The notes beneath the pieces were generated by a model. That model was not told where the DNA came from, searched no databases, and was given only the letters and a program-made list of their open reading frames with translations. Position numbers and translations under genes: made by a program. Below are positions 35,905 through 45,051 of a stretch of DNA of 64,000 bases, piece after piece; position 1 is the stretch's first letter, and every line of letters begins with the position of its first letter. The DNA is from Shewanella loihica PV-4 (GTDB taxonomy: Bacteria; Pseudomonadota; Gammaproteobacteria; Enterobacterales; Shewanellaceae), in contig NC_009092.1 in the NCBI RefSeq assembly GCF_000016065.1, forward strand, positions 2,790,001 through 2,854,000, given 5' to 3'.

Positions 35905-38391
35905 TTAGTTAGCTGGCACCGCGCAAGGCTGAATCACTGAATCATCCTGCACCAGTACGCTTGCCTGGCCCTTACCCGCAGTCAGGGCAAACGCGGCAAC
36001 TTGCTGCTGCATCTCAACCGTAGCCGCGGCGGCGCTACCATCTGTCACGCCTGGGATCTCACTTGGGCTAATCAGCGAGCTGTGATGACCTTTGCTAAAG
36101 CGCACCGCGCCAGAGCCAACAGTTGTAGTATCAATACATTCAAGACCCAGGTTGGCAATCAGCGGCTCGGTACCCGCCACAGGGAACTTGTCAACGCGAT
36201 TCGGTAGCACCTGATCCCCTAGGTTGCTGCCATCCCCCACGACTTCAATCAGATGTACAGGCAGGCCAGTCGATTTAAGCGTCGCTGCATGGTTGATAGG
36301 ATCCGCACCATCTACCGCAGTTTGCACCGCGAAGGCGAAGGTTGGAATGAACTCGGCGTACACTGCCTGAACCAGGGCCGCATACTCTGGCGTACCAGGC
36401 TCATAACCGGCAACGTTAGCCTCATCCACCAATGCCTTGAAGGTATCGCTGGCGGTTACGTTTTCAAACAGCAGCGGGCCGAAGGTGGCAGAGCCGATGA
36501 AGGTGCCCGATAAGCCACCAGTTGGCGCAACCAGAGAAACCGCATTGAGCTTATGCACATAGCTAAGGTCCGCACCGTTAGCCGGATGGCTCAGGCCAGA
36601 GTTAGCATAGGTAGCAAAGTCGGTACCAACGATGGCACCAAGACTTAGGCCCTGTGCGCTGATCTTGGTGATATCGAACATCTGCGGCATCTGCGCGGCG
36701 GCCAGGCCACCGGCAAGCCCTGTGAGGGCGGCGCGAAGCGCTAGATGGTCAACCGTTGCCTGTCTGAAGTTATCACGTACCGCCAGAGTGCTCGCTATGT
36801 TAACAAACACCAAGGGGTTACCATTCTTAAACGCATCTGGGTTACCTATCACAGCGCCAAATGCTGGATCTGAAGCCGATACCTCATAGATGCCGTCACC
36901 GTTGGCGTCGAATGAGCGAGCGCCGTGCAGCGGCATATCGATGGCGATAGTGGCAACGCCCATGGCGGCATAACTACCGGCATAGGCCAGTGACATCTCT
37001 TTACCGCCGCCTAGGCCATGCATGGCGATGGTGGTCGGCCAACCACCAGTTGGCGGCGTAAAAGGTAGTCCCTGAGAGGCGTAAAACTGCGCCAGACGCT
37101 CGGCGTTTGGCATAGAGATCAACACTGGAACCTTCTCTGCACCGGTTGGTGCAGGGATAGGGTTGAACTTAGTCAGGTGCTTGGCCTTATCGGCCGGCGT
37201 GCCATCATCGAGTAGCCATGCCTTACCCGCCAACAGGGCAGGATCGGCCAGACCCGCTGCGGGGTCGATACCGTGCGCCACGGCCTGAGCGCCGTAATTT
37301 TGCTGACTCAGGGTACCCGATTGCAGGGCTAGCAATACGGCTACAGGGCTGTCGCCCAGCGCATGCCAGTTGCCGTTGATGCCATTACACATCACAGAGT
37401 TACAGGCGCCATAAGTAGGCAGGGTCAGTTCGGCAACATAAACATCGGCCAGGCTAGAGACCACATAGGCCACGCCATCGGCAGGTGTCAGGCCAGCCGC
37501 CTGGGCAACCGTGATCCCCAGCGGATGCGGCTGAGGCACAGAGATAGACGGCGCAAAAGGTGTGCCCTCTTGCAGCATCAGTAACTTAGTCGTTTCATAG
37601 ACATCGTTGATCGCCTGGGTAGTAAACAGGCCCGCATAGCTGATAGTCGCGCTATCTACGCCGTGGGCGGCAGCCATGCCCTTCTCATAACTGTTCACCA
37701 GCGTTTGCAGCATCAGCTGATCGGGTGTCTGCAGCGGCTTGGTCTCGATATCGAGTTTCAGCGTGGCATAGGTGGTCGACGGCGCAATAGGACGGCCAGC
37801 CGAGTCTTGAATCAGGTCTGTGGTGGCATACACATAAGATTGGCCCGCCTTGAGTGGCTTGAGCGGTACGATAGCGATAGTGTTGCCCGAGGCGCTGGCG
37901 ACAAAGTCGACGCCAAACTGAAGCTCGTTGCCTATCTTACAGGCTGACACAGATGGTGCAGACTGACACTCGGGATCCGATGATAGCGGACCACCTACAG
38001 TGGCTTCGAACATACGCACCGCGCCAGGCTGTGCCACAGAGGCCGCCGCCAGCGTCAGCATGGTGCCGTCATGGTCGGTAGCAGGTTCAACCGTGATAGA
38101 GATAGGAGAGGTGGTAGACCAACCGTCCAGTGCGCCCAGCGCCATCTGAGGGTCGGTGTAATCGCTTGAGCCGTCGGCTTTTTCGCCCGGCATAGTCAGG
38201 GTACCGTCAGTGGTACCGCTAAAGAGTAGATCGTTGGGTAATGGTACCTTGCTGTTAGCAGGATCGAATACCATGTGTGAAAGAGGGATTAGCGGCTCAG
38301 TCTTCTCTGCGAGTTGATCGACGCTATCTTCGCTACAACCAGCCATTCCCAATGCGGATGCAATTGCGACACCCAAAAAGAGTCTTTTCAT
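35905..38391 (-). CDS. Pla-1/cef (VolA-like) family lipase lipoprotein
   Basis: An 828-residue lipoprotein; the ATG at 38391 has GGAAAAAAG just ahead and gives a clear signal ending LGMAGC. The N-terminal third is a beta-rich domain; the alpha/beta-hydrolase part holds the nucleophile elbow GLSLG near residue 580, and the GHHSSL segment near the C-terminus supplies the likely catalytic histidine. This matches the VolA/Pla-1/cef family of surface lysophospholipases in Vibrio and Shewanella. It probably acts on extracellular lipids and feeds fatty acids to beta-oxidation. The frame extends to 38499 but the upstream part lacks a signal peptide. Confidence 0.9.
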   Translation of the reverse strand: MKRLFLGVAIASALGMAGCSEDSVDQLAEKTEPLIPLSHMVFDPANSKVPLPNDLLFSGTTDGTLTMPGEKADGSSDYTDPQMALGALDGWSTTSPISITVEPATDHDGTMLTLAAASVAQPGAVRMFEATVGGPLSSDPECQSAPSVSACKIGNELQFGVDFVASASGNTIAIVPLKPLKAGQSYVYATTDLIQDSAGRPIAPSTTYATLKLDIETKPLQTPDQLMLQTLVNSYEKGMAAAHGVDSATISYAGLFTTQAINDVYETTKLLMLQEGTPFAPSISVPQPHPLGITVAQAAGLTPADGVAYVVSSLADVYVAELTLPTYGACNSVMCNGINGNWHALGDSPVAVLLALQSGTLSQQNYGAQAVAHGIDPAAGLADPALLAGKAWLLDDGTPADKAKHLTKFNPIPAPTGAEKVPVLISMPNAERLAQFYASQGLPFTPPTGGWPTTIAMHGLGGGKEMSLAYAGSYAAMGVATIAIDMPLHGARSFDANGDGIYEVSASDPAFGAVIGNPDAFKNGNPLVFVNIASTLAVRDNFRQATVDHLALRAALTGLAGGLAAAQMPQMFDITKISAQGLSLGAIVGTDFATYANSGLSHPANGADLSYVHKLNAVSLVAPTGGLSGTFIGSATFGPLLFENVTASDTFKALVDEANVAGYEPGTPEYAALVQAVYAEFIPTFAFAVQTAVDGADPINHAATLKSTGLPVHLIEVVGDGSNLGDQVLPNRVDKFPVAGTEPLIANLGLECIDTTTVGSGAVRFSKGHHSSLISPSEIPGVTDGSAAAATVEMQQQVAAFALTAGKGQASVLVQDDSVIQPCAVPAN

Positions 38392-38436
38392 CTTTTTTCC
38401 CCAAATCTTGTTGTAATAATTTTGTTTTCCCCAAAA

Positions 38437-38469
38437 ATTGGTCACAATAGTCTTCCTTGCGTGACCAAT
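38437..38469. promoter_or_regulatory. Long inverted repeat upstream of the lipase gene
   Basis: ATTGGTCAC and GTGACCAAT form a perfect 9-base inverted repeat separated by 15 bases, 46 bases before the lipase ATG. TTTTCCCCAAA occurs twice between it and the gene. It may be an operator pair or a leader hairpin. Confidence 0.4.
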
Positions 38470-38651
38470 AGGACTTTTAGAGTCCTTATGGCTACTCAAG
38501 TTAACGCAAAATTATTGAGTTAGCTACAATTTTGTCACACACAAACAACAGAACGATGGTCATTAATCAGTCATTTGTTTTAAACATTCGTTTCAGGCTC
38601 AAATAAATCATAGAAATGGCGGGGAATTCCGCTAACAGGAAAAATTGACTC

Positions 38652-39389
38652 ATGTTGGAATATCAGGCAGCAAAAGATTTACTTAAAGATAAAACGATAC
38701 TGGTCACAGGCGCCGGAGATGGTATTGGTCGCGCCGCTGCTCTGGCCTACGCTGAACATGGTGCCACGGTGATCTTGCTGGGCAAGACAGTCAAGAAACT
38801 GGAAGCCGTCTATGACGAGATAGAACAGGCCGGCTACCCTACTCCCGCTATCGTGCCACTCGATCTCAAAGGCGCCACAGAGCAAAACTATCAGGACATG
38901 GCCGAAACCATAGAGCAGCAGTTTGGTCACCTCGACGGCCTGCTGCACAACGCCAGCCTGCTAGGCGTGCTAGGCCCGTTCGAACATATCTCGATGGATT
39001 CGGTCAAGGAAGTACTACAGGTTAACCTGGTCGCCGAGATCATGATGACCAAGGCGCTGCTTCCCGTGATGAAGAAAGCTCCTGCAGCCTCAATCCTGTT
39101 CACCTCCAGCAGTGTTGGCCGTCAGGGACGCGCCTTCTGGGGCGAGTATGCCATCTCAAAATTTGCCACCGAAGGCATGATGCAGTCTCTGGCCCACGAA
39201 TATGAAGACAGCAACCTGAGAGTCAACAGCATCAATCCTGGCGCCACCCGCACCAAGATGCGCGCCAATGCCTACCCTGCCGAGAACCCACAGGATCTCA
39301 AGGCGCCAGAAGAGATCATGGCGACCTATCTCTACCTCATGGGTGACGATGCTAAGGGCGTCACGGGCCAGCAGTTTAACGCCCAGTAG
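38652..39389 (+). CDS. yciK: YciK-type short-chain dehydrogenase
   Basis: A 245-residue SDR protein. The cofactor loop is TGAGDGIG at the N-terminus, the active-site serine is in SSSVGRQGRAFWGEY and the YxxxK motif appears as YAISK. Sequence and length match E. coli YciK. The physiological substrate is unknown. The start ATG follows AGGAAAAATTGACTC. The gene's stop lies inside the first unit of a four-copy 15-base repeat. Confidence 0.9.
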   Translation: MLEYQAAKDLLKDKTILVTGAGDGIGRAAALAYAEHGATVILLGKTVKKLEAVYDEIEQAGYPTPAIVPLDLKGATEQNYQDMAETIEQQFGHLDGLLHNASLLGVLGPFEHISMDSVKEVLQVNLVAEIMMTKALLPVMKKAPAASILFTSSSVGRQGRAFWGEYAISKFATEGMMQSLAHEYEDSNLRVNSINPGATRTKMRANAYPAENPQDLKAPEEIMATYLYLMGDDAKGVTGQQFNAQ

Positions 39390-39443
39390 TTTAAGACTCA
39401 GTAGTTTAAGACTTGGTAGTTTAAAGCTTGGTGGTTTAAGCCT
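39384..39443. repeat. Four 15-base tandem units spanning the yciK stop codon
   Basis: CAGTAGTTTAAGACT (containing the TAG stop) is repeated as CAGTAGTTTAAGACT, TGGTAGTTTAAAGCT and TGGTGGTTTAAGCCT. Confidence 0.88.
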
Positions 39444-39452
39444 CAGTCATCA

Positions 39453-39482
39453 AAAACACGCCCGTATTTATGGGCGTGTTTC
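39453..39482 (+). terminator. Terminator after yciK
   Basis: AAACACGCCC-GTATTTAT-GGGCGTGTTT, with T-rich sequence after. Confidence 0.85.
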
Positions 39483-39519
39483 ACTTTTTATCAGTAAGAT
39501 GACCAGCAGAAGCTAGACA

Positions 39520-39550
39520 CAAAAAAGGGAAGCATCTGCTTCCCTTTTCT
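39520..39550 (-). terminator. Terminator after fabB
   Basis: AAAAAAGGGAAGC-ATCT-GCTTCCCTTTTCT, read on the minus strand after the fabB stop at 39576. Confidence 0.88.
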
Positions 39551-39575
39551 AATGACTGTCAAAACAGATGAGCGA

Positions 39576-40787
39576 TTACTTGTACTTGCGCATAACCAGG
39601 GTAGCGTTTGTGCCACCGAAGCCGAAGCTGTTGCTCATGATAGTGTTAAGCTCGGCATCGCGATATTCGGTCACGATAGGCATACCTTGGGCCTTCTCGT
39701 CGAGAGTATCGATGTTGATGCTTGGTGCGATGAAGCTGTTCTCCATCATGATCAGGCTGTAGATCGCCTCATGCACTCCCGCGGCGCCCAGTGCGTGACC
39801 AGTCAGAGACTTGGTCGATGCGATAGCTGGCAGGTTGTCACCGAAGGTTTCGGCTAAGGCTTCCAGCTCACGCATGTCGCCAACAGGCGTTGAAGTACCA
39901 TGAGTGTTGATGTAGTCGATTGGTGTGTCTACACCTTCGAGCGCCATCTTCATGCAACGCACCGCGCCTTCGCCCGATGGCGCAACCATGTCGTAACCAT
40001 CTGAAGAAGCGCCGTAACCGATCACTTCGGCATAGATCTTAGCGCCGCGAGCGAGCGCATGCTCAAGCTCTTCGACAACCACGATTCCGCCGCCGCCAGA
40101 GATAACGAAACCATCACGGTCCGCGTCATAGGTACGAGAAGCCTTCTCAGGGCAGTCGTTATACTTAGTCGACAGTGCGCCCATGGCGTCGAAGCCCATA
40201 GTCAGGGTCCAATCCACCTCTTCTGCACCACCGGCGAAGACCATGTCTTGCTTACCCATCTGAATCAACTCGACCGCATGGCCGATACAGTGAGCACTGG
40301 TGGCACAAGCCGAACTGATTGAGTAGTTCATGCCCTTGATCTTAAATGGCGTGGCCAAACAGGCGCTGGCCGTGCTCGACATGATGCGTGGCACGATATA
40401 AGGACCAACGCGCTTCACACCTTTCTCACGCAGGGTATCGGCAGCCTGAACCTGGTTAGCCGATGACGCGCCGCCAGTACCGGCAATGATACCGACGCGG
40501 TGATTTGAATATTGTTCTTCGGTGAGGCCAGCATCGGCTATCGCTTGCTCCATGGCAATATAAGCGTATGCGGCTGCATCACCCATAAAACGTAATGCTT
40601 TACGGTCGATATGTTCTTTAGGGTCTAACTTAATGTCGCCCCAAACATGGCTACGAAGCTTCATTTCTTCAAACTGATCTGAGTGGGTAATACCACTGCG
40701 ACCCGCTTTGAGTGACTCGGTGACTTCTTGCTTGTTGTTACCGATACTTGACACTATGCCAAGGCCGGTGATCACGACTCTTTTCAT
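39576..40787 (-). CDS. fabB: 3-oxoacyl-ACP synthase I
   Basis: A 403-residue condensing enzyme. The active-site cysteine is in [10 protein letters not shown], the two histidines in [11 protein letters not shown] and [10 protein letters not shown], and the C-terminus has the [11 protein letters not shown] loop. Length and sequence fit FabB rather than FabF. It elongates acyl-ACPs, including unsaturated ones, and is divergent from mnmC as in E. coli. No clear FabR or FadR operator was identified in the divergent interval. Confidence 0.97.
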   Translation of the reverse strand: MKRVVITGLGIVSSIGNNKQEVTESLKAGRSGITHSDQFEEMKLRSHVWGDIKLDPKEHIDRKALRFMGDAAAYAYIAMEQAIADAGLTEEQYSNHRVGIIAGTGGASSANQVQAADTLREKGVKRVGPYIVPRIMSSTASACLATPFKIKGMNYSISSACATSAHCIGHAVELIQMGKQDMVFAGGAEEVDWTLTMGFDAMGALSTKYNDCPEKASRTYDADRDGFVISGGGGIVVVEELEHALARGAKIYAEVIGYGASSDGYDMVAPSGEGAVRCMKMALEGVDTPIDYINTHGTSTPVGDMRELEALAETFGDNLPAIASTKSLTGHALGAAGVHEAIYSLIMMENSFIAPSINIDTLDEKAQGMPIVTEYRDAELNTIMSNSFGFGGTNATLVMRKYK

Positions 40788-40890
40788 TATTTACTATCCA
40801 TTCCGTACGTCTAGTACCAATTTAGCTGCGCCAATAGTATCGCTTTTACTGCATTTAAGTGGTCAGCTTTCCATAAAGGCAGGTAAAATA

Positions 40891-42951
40891 ATGCCTAATA
40901 TCCCCTTGAGAGTAAATTCATTGGCCACCGAACACCCGAATAACGCACAAAATAGTGACAAAATGCCTACATTCGACGCAATTTTCAGCCATTTATCGGC
41001 GATAGCGAGTCACAACTCTCACCAAATTATCGCCCTACTCCCAAGCAGCGATGCCAACTGGCCTGCCGCGCTTATAGCAGAGCGACTAACACAAGCCGGT
41101 TCAAAGCAACACCTTCAAAAGCAGCATCTTCATCTACACCTGTTTGCCCAGCATCAGGCAAGCTGGCTTAAGGCCCTAGCCGAGAGTGAAACCCTGGCGT
41201 CACCAGCCAAAGAACAGATTAAGGCGATTTGCGACGCTCGGGTGTCGGGCAGTCACAGGCTCAAGCTGGTAAATGCGCGGCTTATCATCGACATCCATCT
41301 TGGCGATCCGCTTACCCAACTCAAAGACTTAGTCTCCCCAAGCCTAGCAAGTCAAGCAATCCAAGGCTGGCTGGCGAATACCCAGGCTACCGATGAGGCG
41401 CTTATCTGGCAGATGGCGCGCCTCAGCCAAGATAACGCCGAGTTTCTCCTTCTCGAGAATAACGACGTCAATCTAGACAAGACCTCAAATAACGCCAATA
41501 CCAACTTACTGACTCAGTTGATCATCAAGGCGGGTTTTACCTGCTATCGCCTTAACTTATCTCTAAAAGATGACCAGCTCGTGACTCTGGCCGAAAAACC
41601 AAGTCTAGCGTCGCTGGAAATCGCCATGGTGGAGCGGCGCGCCCTCAGACGCCAACAATTAGATAAGTTTGCCTTCAACCCCTTAACACAAGGTCGTGAG
41701 GGAGAAACCGCCATCATAGGTGGTGGGGTCGCCAGCGCGAACCTGGCGCTATCGCTGGCCGAGCGCGGCAAAAAGGTTAGCTTCTTCTGTATGGATAAAG
41801 CGCCGGGCGAGCAGGCATCGGGCAACAAACAGGGCGCTATCTATCCCCTGCTCACCCCAGAGCATGGCAGCCTGAGTCACTATTTTCTGCTGGGTTACCT
41901 CTTTAGTCGTCAAAGGATCAAGCAGCTCCTTGAGTCGGGCCATGAGATCCCCCATGATTTTTGCGGCGTGCTGCAGACCGGTCACGATGAGCGCAGCCAT
42001 AAGCGCCTCACTAAGATAATCAACGCCCAGCCCTGGGCGGAATCTATCGCTCGCCCTGTCGATGCCCTCCAGGCCACGGCGCTCGCCGGGGTCACCATAG
42101 AACACCAGGGGATCTACTATCCGCTCGCTGGCTGGGTGTCGCCACAAGCCTTTACCCGCGCGGCCATCAGCCAGGCCGAACGGTTAGGTAAACAGACCAG
42201 CCACTACCAATGCCAAATCACGGCGATTAGATTCGAGAACCAGCAATGGTATCTCAGCGCCATTCAAGATGGTCAAAAAGTCGAATTTGGCCCCTATGCC
42301 AATCTGGTGCTGGCCAATGGCCGCCACCTGACCGATTTCGCCCAAACCGACCACTTACCCATCAGCGGTTTTCGCGGCCAGGTCAGCCATATTCCAGAAA
42401 GAGCGCCACTTAAGGATCTTAAGACGGTGCTCTGCGCCCACGGCTACCTAACCCCTGCCCACGATAAGCTGCACTGCACAGGGGCCAGCTATGTGAAAGA
42501 CGCCAGTAACCTCGATTACAGCGCGGTGGAGCAGGTGGAAAATTTAGACAAGATCCGCACCAGCTACGGCGGCGAGTGGACCAAGGCGGTGGATATCACA
42601 GGCCATAGCGCTCGCGTAGGCGTGCGTATGGTCACACGGGATCACGCCCCCATGATGGGCTGTGCCCCTGACTTTGAGGCGATATCGGCTACCTATATCA
42701 GCCATCAGCAAACCAAAAAGAGCACCAAGGAGAGCGCCAAGTGTTGGCAGACGACAAGCGCCCCCGTGCATCAGGGACTGTTTATTCTCGGCGGACTCGG
42801 ATCGCGGGGCCTCACCTCTGGCCCGCTGGCGGCAGAGATCTTAGCCGCCCAGCTTTGCGGCGAGCTCCTGCCCGCCACTCAGGATATTTTAGCCCTGCTC
42901 AACCCCAACCGTATGTGGATGAGAAAGCTGATTAAGGGTAAGGCGCTGTAA
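40891..42951 (+). CDS. mnmC: tRNA 2-thiouridine-34 modification protein MnmC with degenerate methyltransferase half
   Basis: A 686-residue protein. The FAD-dependent oxidoreductase half begins near residue 274 (AIIGGGVASANLALSLAERG) and is intact (CMDKAPGEQASGNKQGAIYPL). The N-terminal half aligns with MnmC1/MnmD in order (SHRLKLVNARLIIDIHLGD) but lacks the SAM-binding GFGTGLN loop and the catalytic DGFAP segment, here replaced by WLANTQATDEALIW. It therefore probably only removes the carboxymethyl group from cmnm5(s2)U34. The frame opens upstream at 40708, overlapping fabB; the ATG at 40891 with AGGTAAAATA ahead is preferred. Confidence 0.88.
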   Translation: MPNIPLRVNSLATEHPNNAQNSDKMPTFDAIFSHLSAIASHNSHQIIALLPSSDANWPAALIAERLTQAGSKQHLQKQHLHLHLFAQHQASWLKALAESETLASPAKEQIKAICDARVSGSHRLKLVNARLIIDIHLGDPLTQLKDLVSPSLASQAIQGWLANTQATDEALIWQMARLSQDNAEFLLLENNDVNLDKTSNNANTNLLTQLIIKAGFTCYRLNLSLKDDQLVTLAEKPSLASLEIAMVERRALRRQQLDKFAFNPLTQGREGETAIIGGGVASANLALSLAERGKKVSFFCMDKAPGEQASGNKQGAIYPLLTPEHGSLSHYFLLGYLFSRQRIKQLLESGHEIPHDFCGVLQTGHDERSHKRLTKIINAQPWAESIARPVDALQATALAGVTIEHQGIYYPLAGWVSPQAFTRAAISQAERLGKQTSHYQCQITAIRFENQQWYLSAIQDGQKVEFGPYANLVLANGRHLTDFAQTDHLPISGFRGQVSHIPERAPLKDLKTVLCAHGYLTPAHDKLHCTGASYVKDASNLDYSAVEQVENLDKIRTSYGGEWTKAVDITGHSARVGVRMVTRDHAPMMGCAPDFEAISATYISHQQTKKSTKESAKCWQTTSAPVHQGLFILGGLGSRGLTSGPLAAEILAAQLCGELLPATQDILALLNPNRMWMRKLIKGKAL

Positions 42952-42986
42952 GCGCTAAATTGAGAGATTAGGGGTAAACAATGAGT

Positions 42987-43014
42987 ACCAAGGGCGAGTC
43001 GTTAAGCCCTTGGT
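42987..43014. terminator. Hairpin between convergent mnmC and TrmH-like genes
   Basis: ACCAAGGGC and GCCCTTGGT form a 9-base stem around a 10-base loop. There is no T run, so it is a weak or Rho-assisted terminator candidate. Confidence 0.4.
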
Positions 43015-43033
43015 AAGTGATCCACCAGATGAG

Positions 43034-43558
43034 TTAGGCTTTGACCTTAACGCGGTTGTTGGTGTCACGGCTGGCGCGAATAAGGTCATCGCCCGAGAGA
43101 TGTTCTCCCTTGGCCAACCTGTCATAGAGCAGCACATTGACCGAGGAGGCCAGATTCATGCAGCCCACGGTCGGGACATAGACAACCTCATCGGCGCAGT
43201 CGATAAGCGCCTGATCTAGAGTGCCATCTTCGGGGCCGAATAGGTAGATGGCCTTCTGCGGATGGCTAAAGGCCGGCAGCGGCGTGGCGCCTTCCACCAG
43301 ATCGACGCAGATCACCTTGGTATCGGCATCGAGTGAGTCAAGCAGCGACTCTACGCCATTGAGGGGAATATGCTGACTCACCCGCTTGGTGTCGGTATTG
43401 TACTGCTCGCCCCTGTGCTGGGCGGCCAGCGCATAACGTTTACCCGTGTAACGCACCTCATCGGCGCGATAACAGCCGGCGGCGCGCATCACGCCGCCCA
43501 CGTTCGTCGGGCTCTTTGGGTTTTGCAGCCCGATGATCACCTTGCTTGCATTAGCCAT
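43034..43558 (-). CDS. SpoU/TrmH-family RNA methyltransferase
   Basis: A 174-residue SPOUT methyltransferase with the three family motifs: NPKSPTNVGGVMRAAGC near the N-terminus, YLFGPEDGTLDQ, and the C-terminal knot motif VPTVGCMNLASSVNVLLYDRL. Only the catalytic core is present, without an N-terminal substrate-binding domain. The target RNA is unknown. It follows yfcL by two bases and ends the minus-strand series. Confidence 0.9.
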   Translation of the reverse strand: MANASKVIIGLQNPKSPTNVGGVMRAAGCYRADEVRYTGKRYALAAQHRGEQYNTDTKRVSQHIPLNGVESLLDSLDADTKVICVDLVEGATPLPAFSHPQKAIYLFGPEDGTLDQALIDCADEVVYVPTVGCMNLASSVNVLLYDRLAKGEHLSGDDLIRASRDTNNRVKVKA

Positions 43559-43560
43559 GA

Positions 43561-43842
43561 CTAGGCGTTTGCCACCTGAGCCATCTTCTCGCGCAGCTCT
43601 GCCCAGGCATTAACCACCAGGGCAAGATCGGCAGGCTCGAGCTCTGACTTGGCCGTTTCCAGACAGGTCTGCATCTTAGCCTCCAGCGCCTCACAGTCTT
43701 GCGCCGTTTCCTGCTCGAGCTCTGACAGCACCACGGCCACATGCCCTTGCAGGTAACCACTGGCAAAGAGTTGGTCGTCATCACCGCCTGCCACCTTAGT
43801 GGCGATCCACTCGTCTAATGCTTGCTCATACTGCTCTAACAT
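43561..43842 (-). CDS. yfcL: YfcL family protein
   Basis: A 93-residue protein matching E. coli YfcL, including the DDDQLFASGYLQGHVAVVLSE segment (E. coli DDELFASGYLRGHL). The open frame extends to 43881, but the ATG at 43842 has TTGGAGACACA directly ahead. No function is known. It lies between the kinase-like gene and the TrmH-like gene with very short gaps, so cotranscription is likely. Confidence 0.88.
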   Translation of the reverse strand: MLEQYEQALDEWIATKVAGGDDDQLFASGYLQGHVAVVLSELEQETAQDCEALEAKMQTCLETAKSELEPADLALVVNAWAELREKMAQVANA

Positions 43843-43864
43843 TGTGTCTCCAATTGTCATCTTG

Positions 43865-45031
43865 CTACTCAGGCTGCCCAACTACATCTGGGCTGACTAA
43901 ATCTAGGCTGATTAGGTCAGGATTAGCCACCTGATACATCACATAATCGTGGTAGCCGGTCACGACTTTATAATAACCACATAATTCGCTGTCTAACTCT
44001 GGGTCGCCACTATCCACAATTAAGGGCCGACCTTCAAGTGCTTTTAACTTAGTTTTTGTCGCCAGGATGATAATATTCTCTTTGCCCACCTGACGAATAA
44101 GCGCCGGCGACAACTGTTGGTTGCCCCGCCCCAGGATATGCCCCTGGCCGCCGATGAGGGTAATCACTAACTTACACTCACGGCCTAAGGTTGCCTCGAG
44201 CAGTGCTTTAGCGCTGAGATCGCTAGCAAGCAGCTCACCCGCGTCAATCAGATCCACTCCCAGCAGGGTGTTATCCAGCCCAAGTTCCTCCATCACGGCG
44301 GCGACTGTGCTGCCCGAGCCCATGATGGCGAGCCCGTCGTCTATCTGCTCAATCGCTTCGGCGGCGATATCCGCCAGCACCAACTCATCGACCTCTTTAC
44401 CGCCCATCTTAACCGCCTGAATGTAGCGTGGCTCGGCGGGCACCTGCATCTCGCCGAATCGGCGCGCCCTTACCACACCTTGCCTGAAGGCCACCTCGTC
44501 GATATCCATCACATCGGCGGACATCAGGCTCACCAAAGCGCCCTCGAGCAGCAACTTGACCACCATGCCCGAGGCGTGCGGCGTGATGCCGTAGACACCC
44601 GAGTGAATCTTCACCCCGGCCGGCACGCCCAGCACAGGCTGAGTCTCATCGATCACCTCAAACAGATCCCGCGCCGTTCCGTCGCCACCGGCAAACAGCA
44701 AGAGATCCACGCCAGCGGCCTGCAGCGCCTTGGCAGCGGCTTGGGTATCGCTGGCGGCGGTTGTATCACCTGCCTGATAAACCACCTGATGGTTAAATCC
44801 CATCTGCGCGGCTAAATCGGCGCCCATGGCACCGGAGGCGGTAACGACAGTGATCTTATCCAGATAAGGTTTAATCACCTCTAGCGCCTGGGCCATTCTC
44901 AGATGAGCCTTAGGCTCGGCGCCGCGGGCTATCGCCTCATCCGCCACGCCATCGCTCCCCTTGAGTGCCACACTGCCCCCAAGGCCTGCCAGAGGATTGA
45001 TGATCACGCCGAGGCGAAATGTCTGTTTCAT
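43865..45031 (-). CDS. ATP-NAD/AcoX kinase family protein
   Basis: A 388-residue protein with GVIINPLAGLGG at the N-terminus and the NAD-kinase-like phosphate motif LLFAGGDGTARDLFE (about residues 110-124). It belongs to the long ATP-NAD/AcoX branch, distinct from the essential NadK. The substrate is not established. Its last ~15 codons (DLISLDLVSPDVVG) are encoded by a degenerate 15-base repeat. It follows the MFS gene closely. Confidence 0.85.
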   Translation of the reverse strand: MKQTFRLGVIINPLAGLGGSVALKGSDGVADEAIARGAEPKAHLRMAQALEVIKPYLDKITVVTASGAMGADLAAQMGFNHQVVYQAGDTTAASDTQAAAKALQAAGVDLLLFAGGDGTARDLFEVIDETQPVLGVPAGVKIHSGVYGITPHASGMVVKLLLEGALVSLMSADVMDIDEVAFRQGVVRARRFGEMQVPAEPRYIQAVKMGGKEVDELVLADIAAEAIEQIDDGLAIMGSGSTVAAVMEELGLDNTLLGVDLIDAGELLASDLSAKALLEATLGRECKLVITLIGGQGHILGRGNQQLSPALIRQVGKENIIILATKTKLKALEGRPLIVDSGDPELDSELCGYYKVVTGYHDYVMYQVANPDLISLDLVSPDVVGQPE

Positions 45032-45051
45032 GGATATTTCCTTATCATCTC

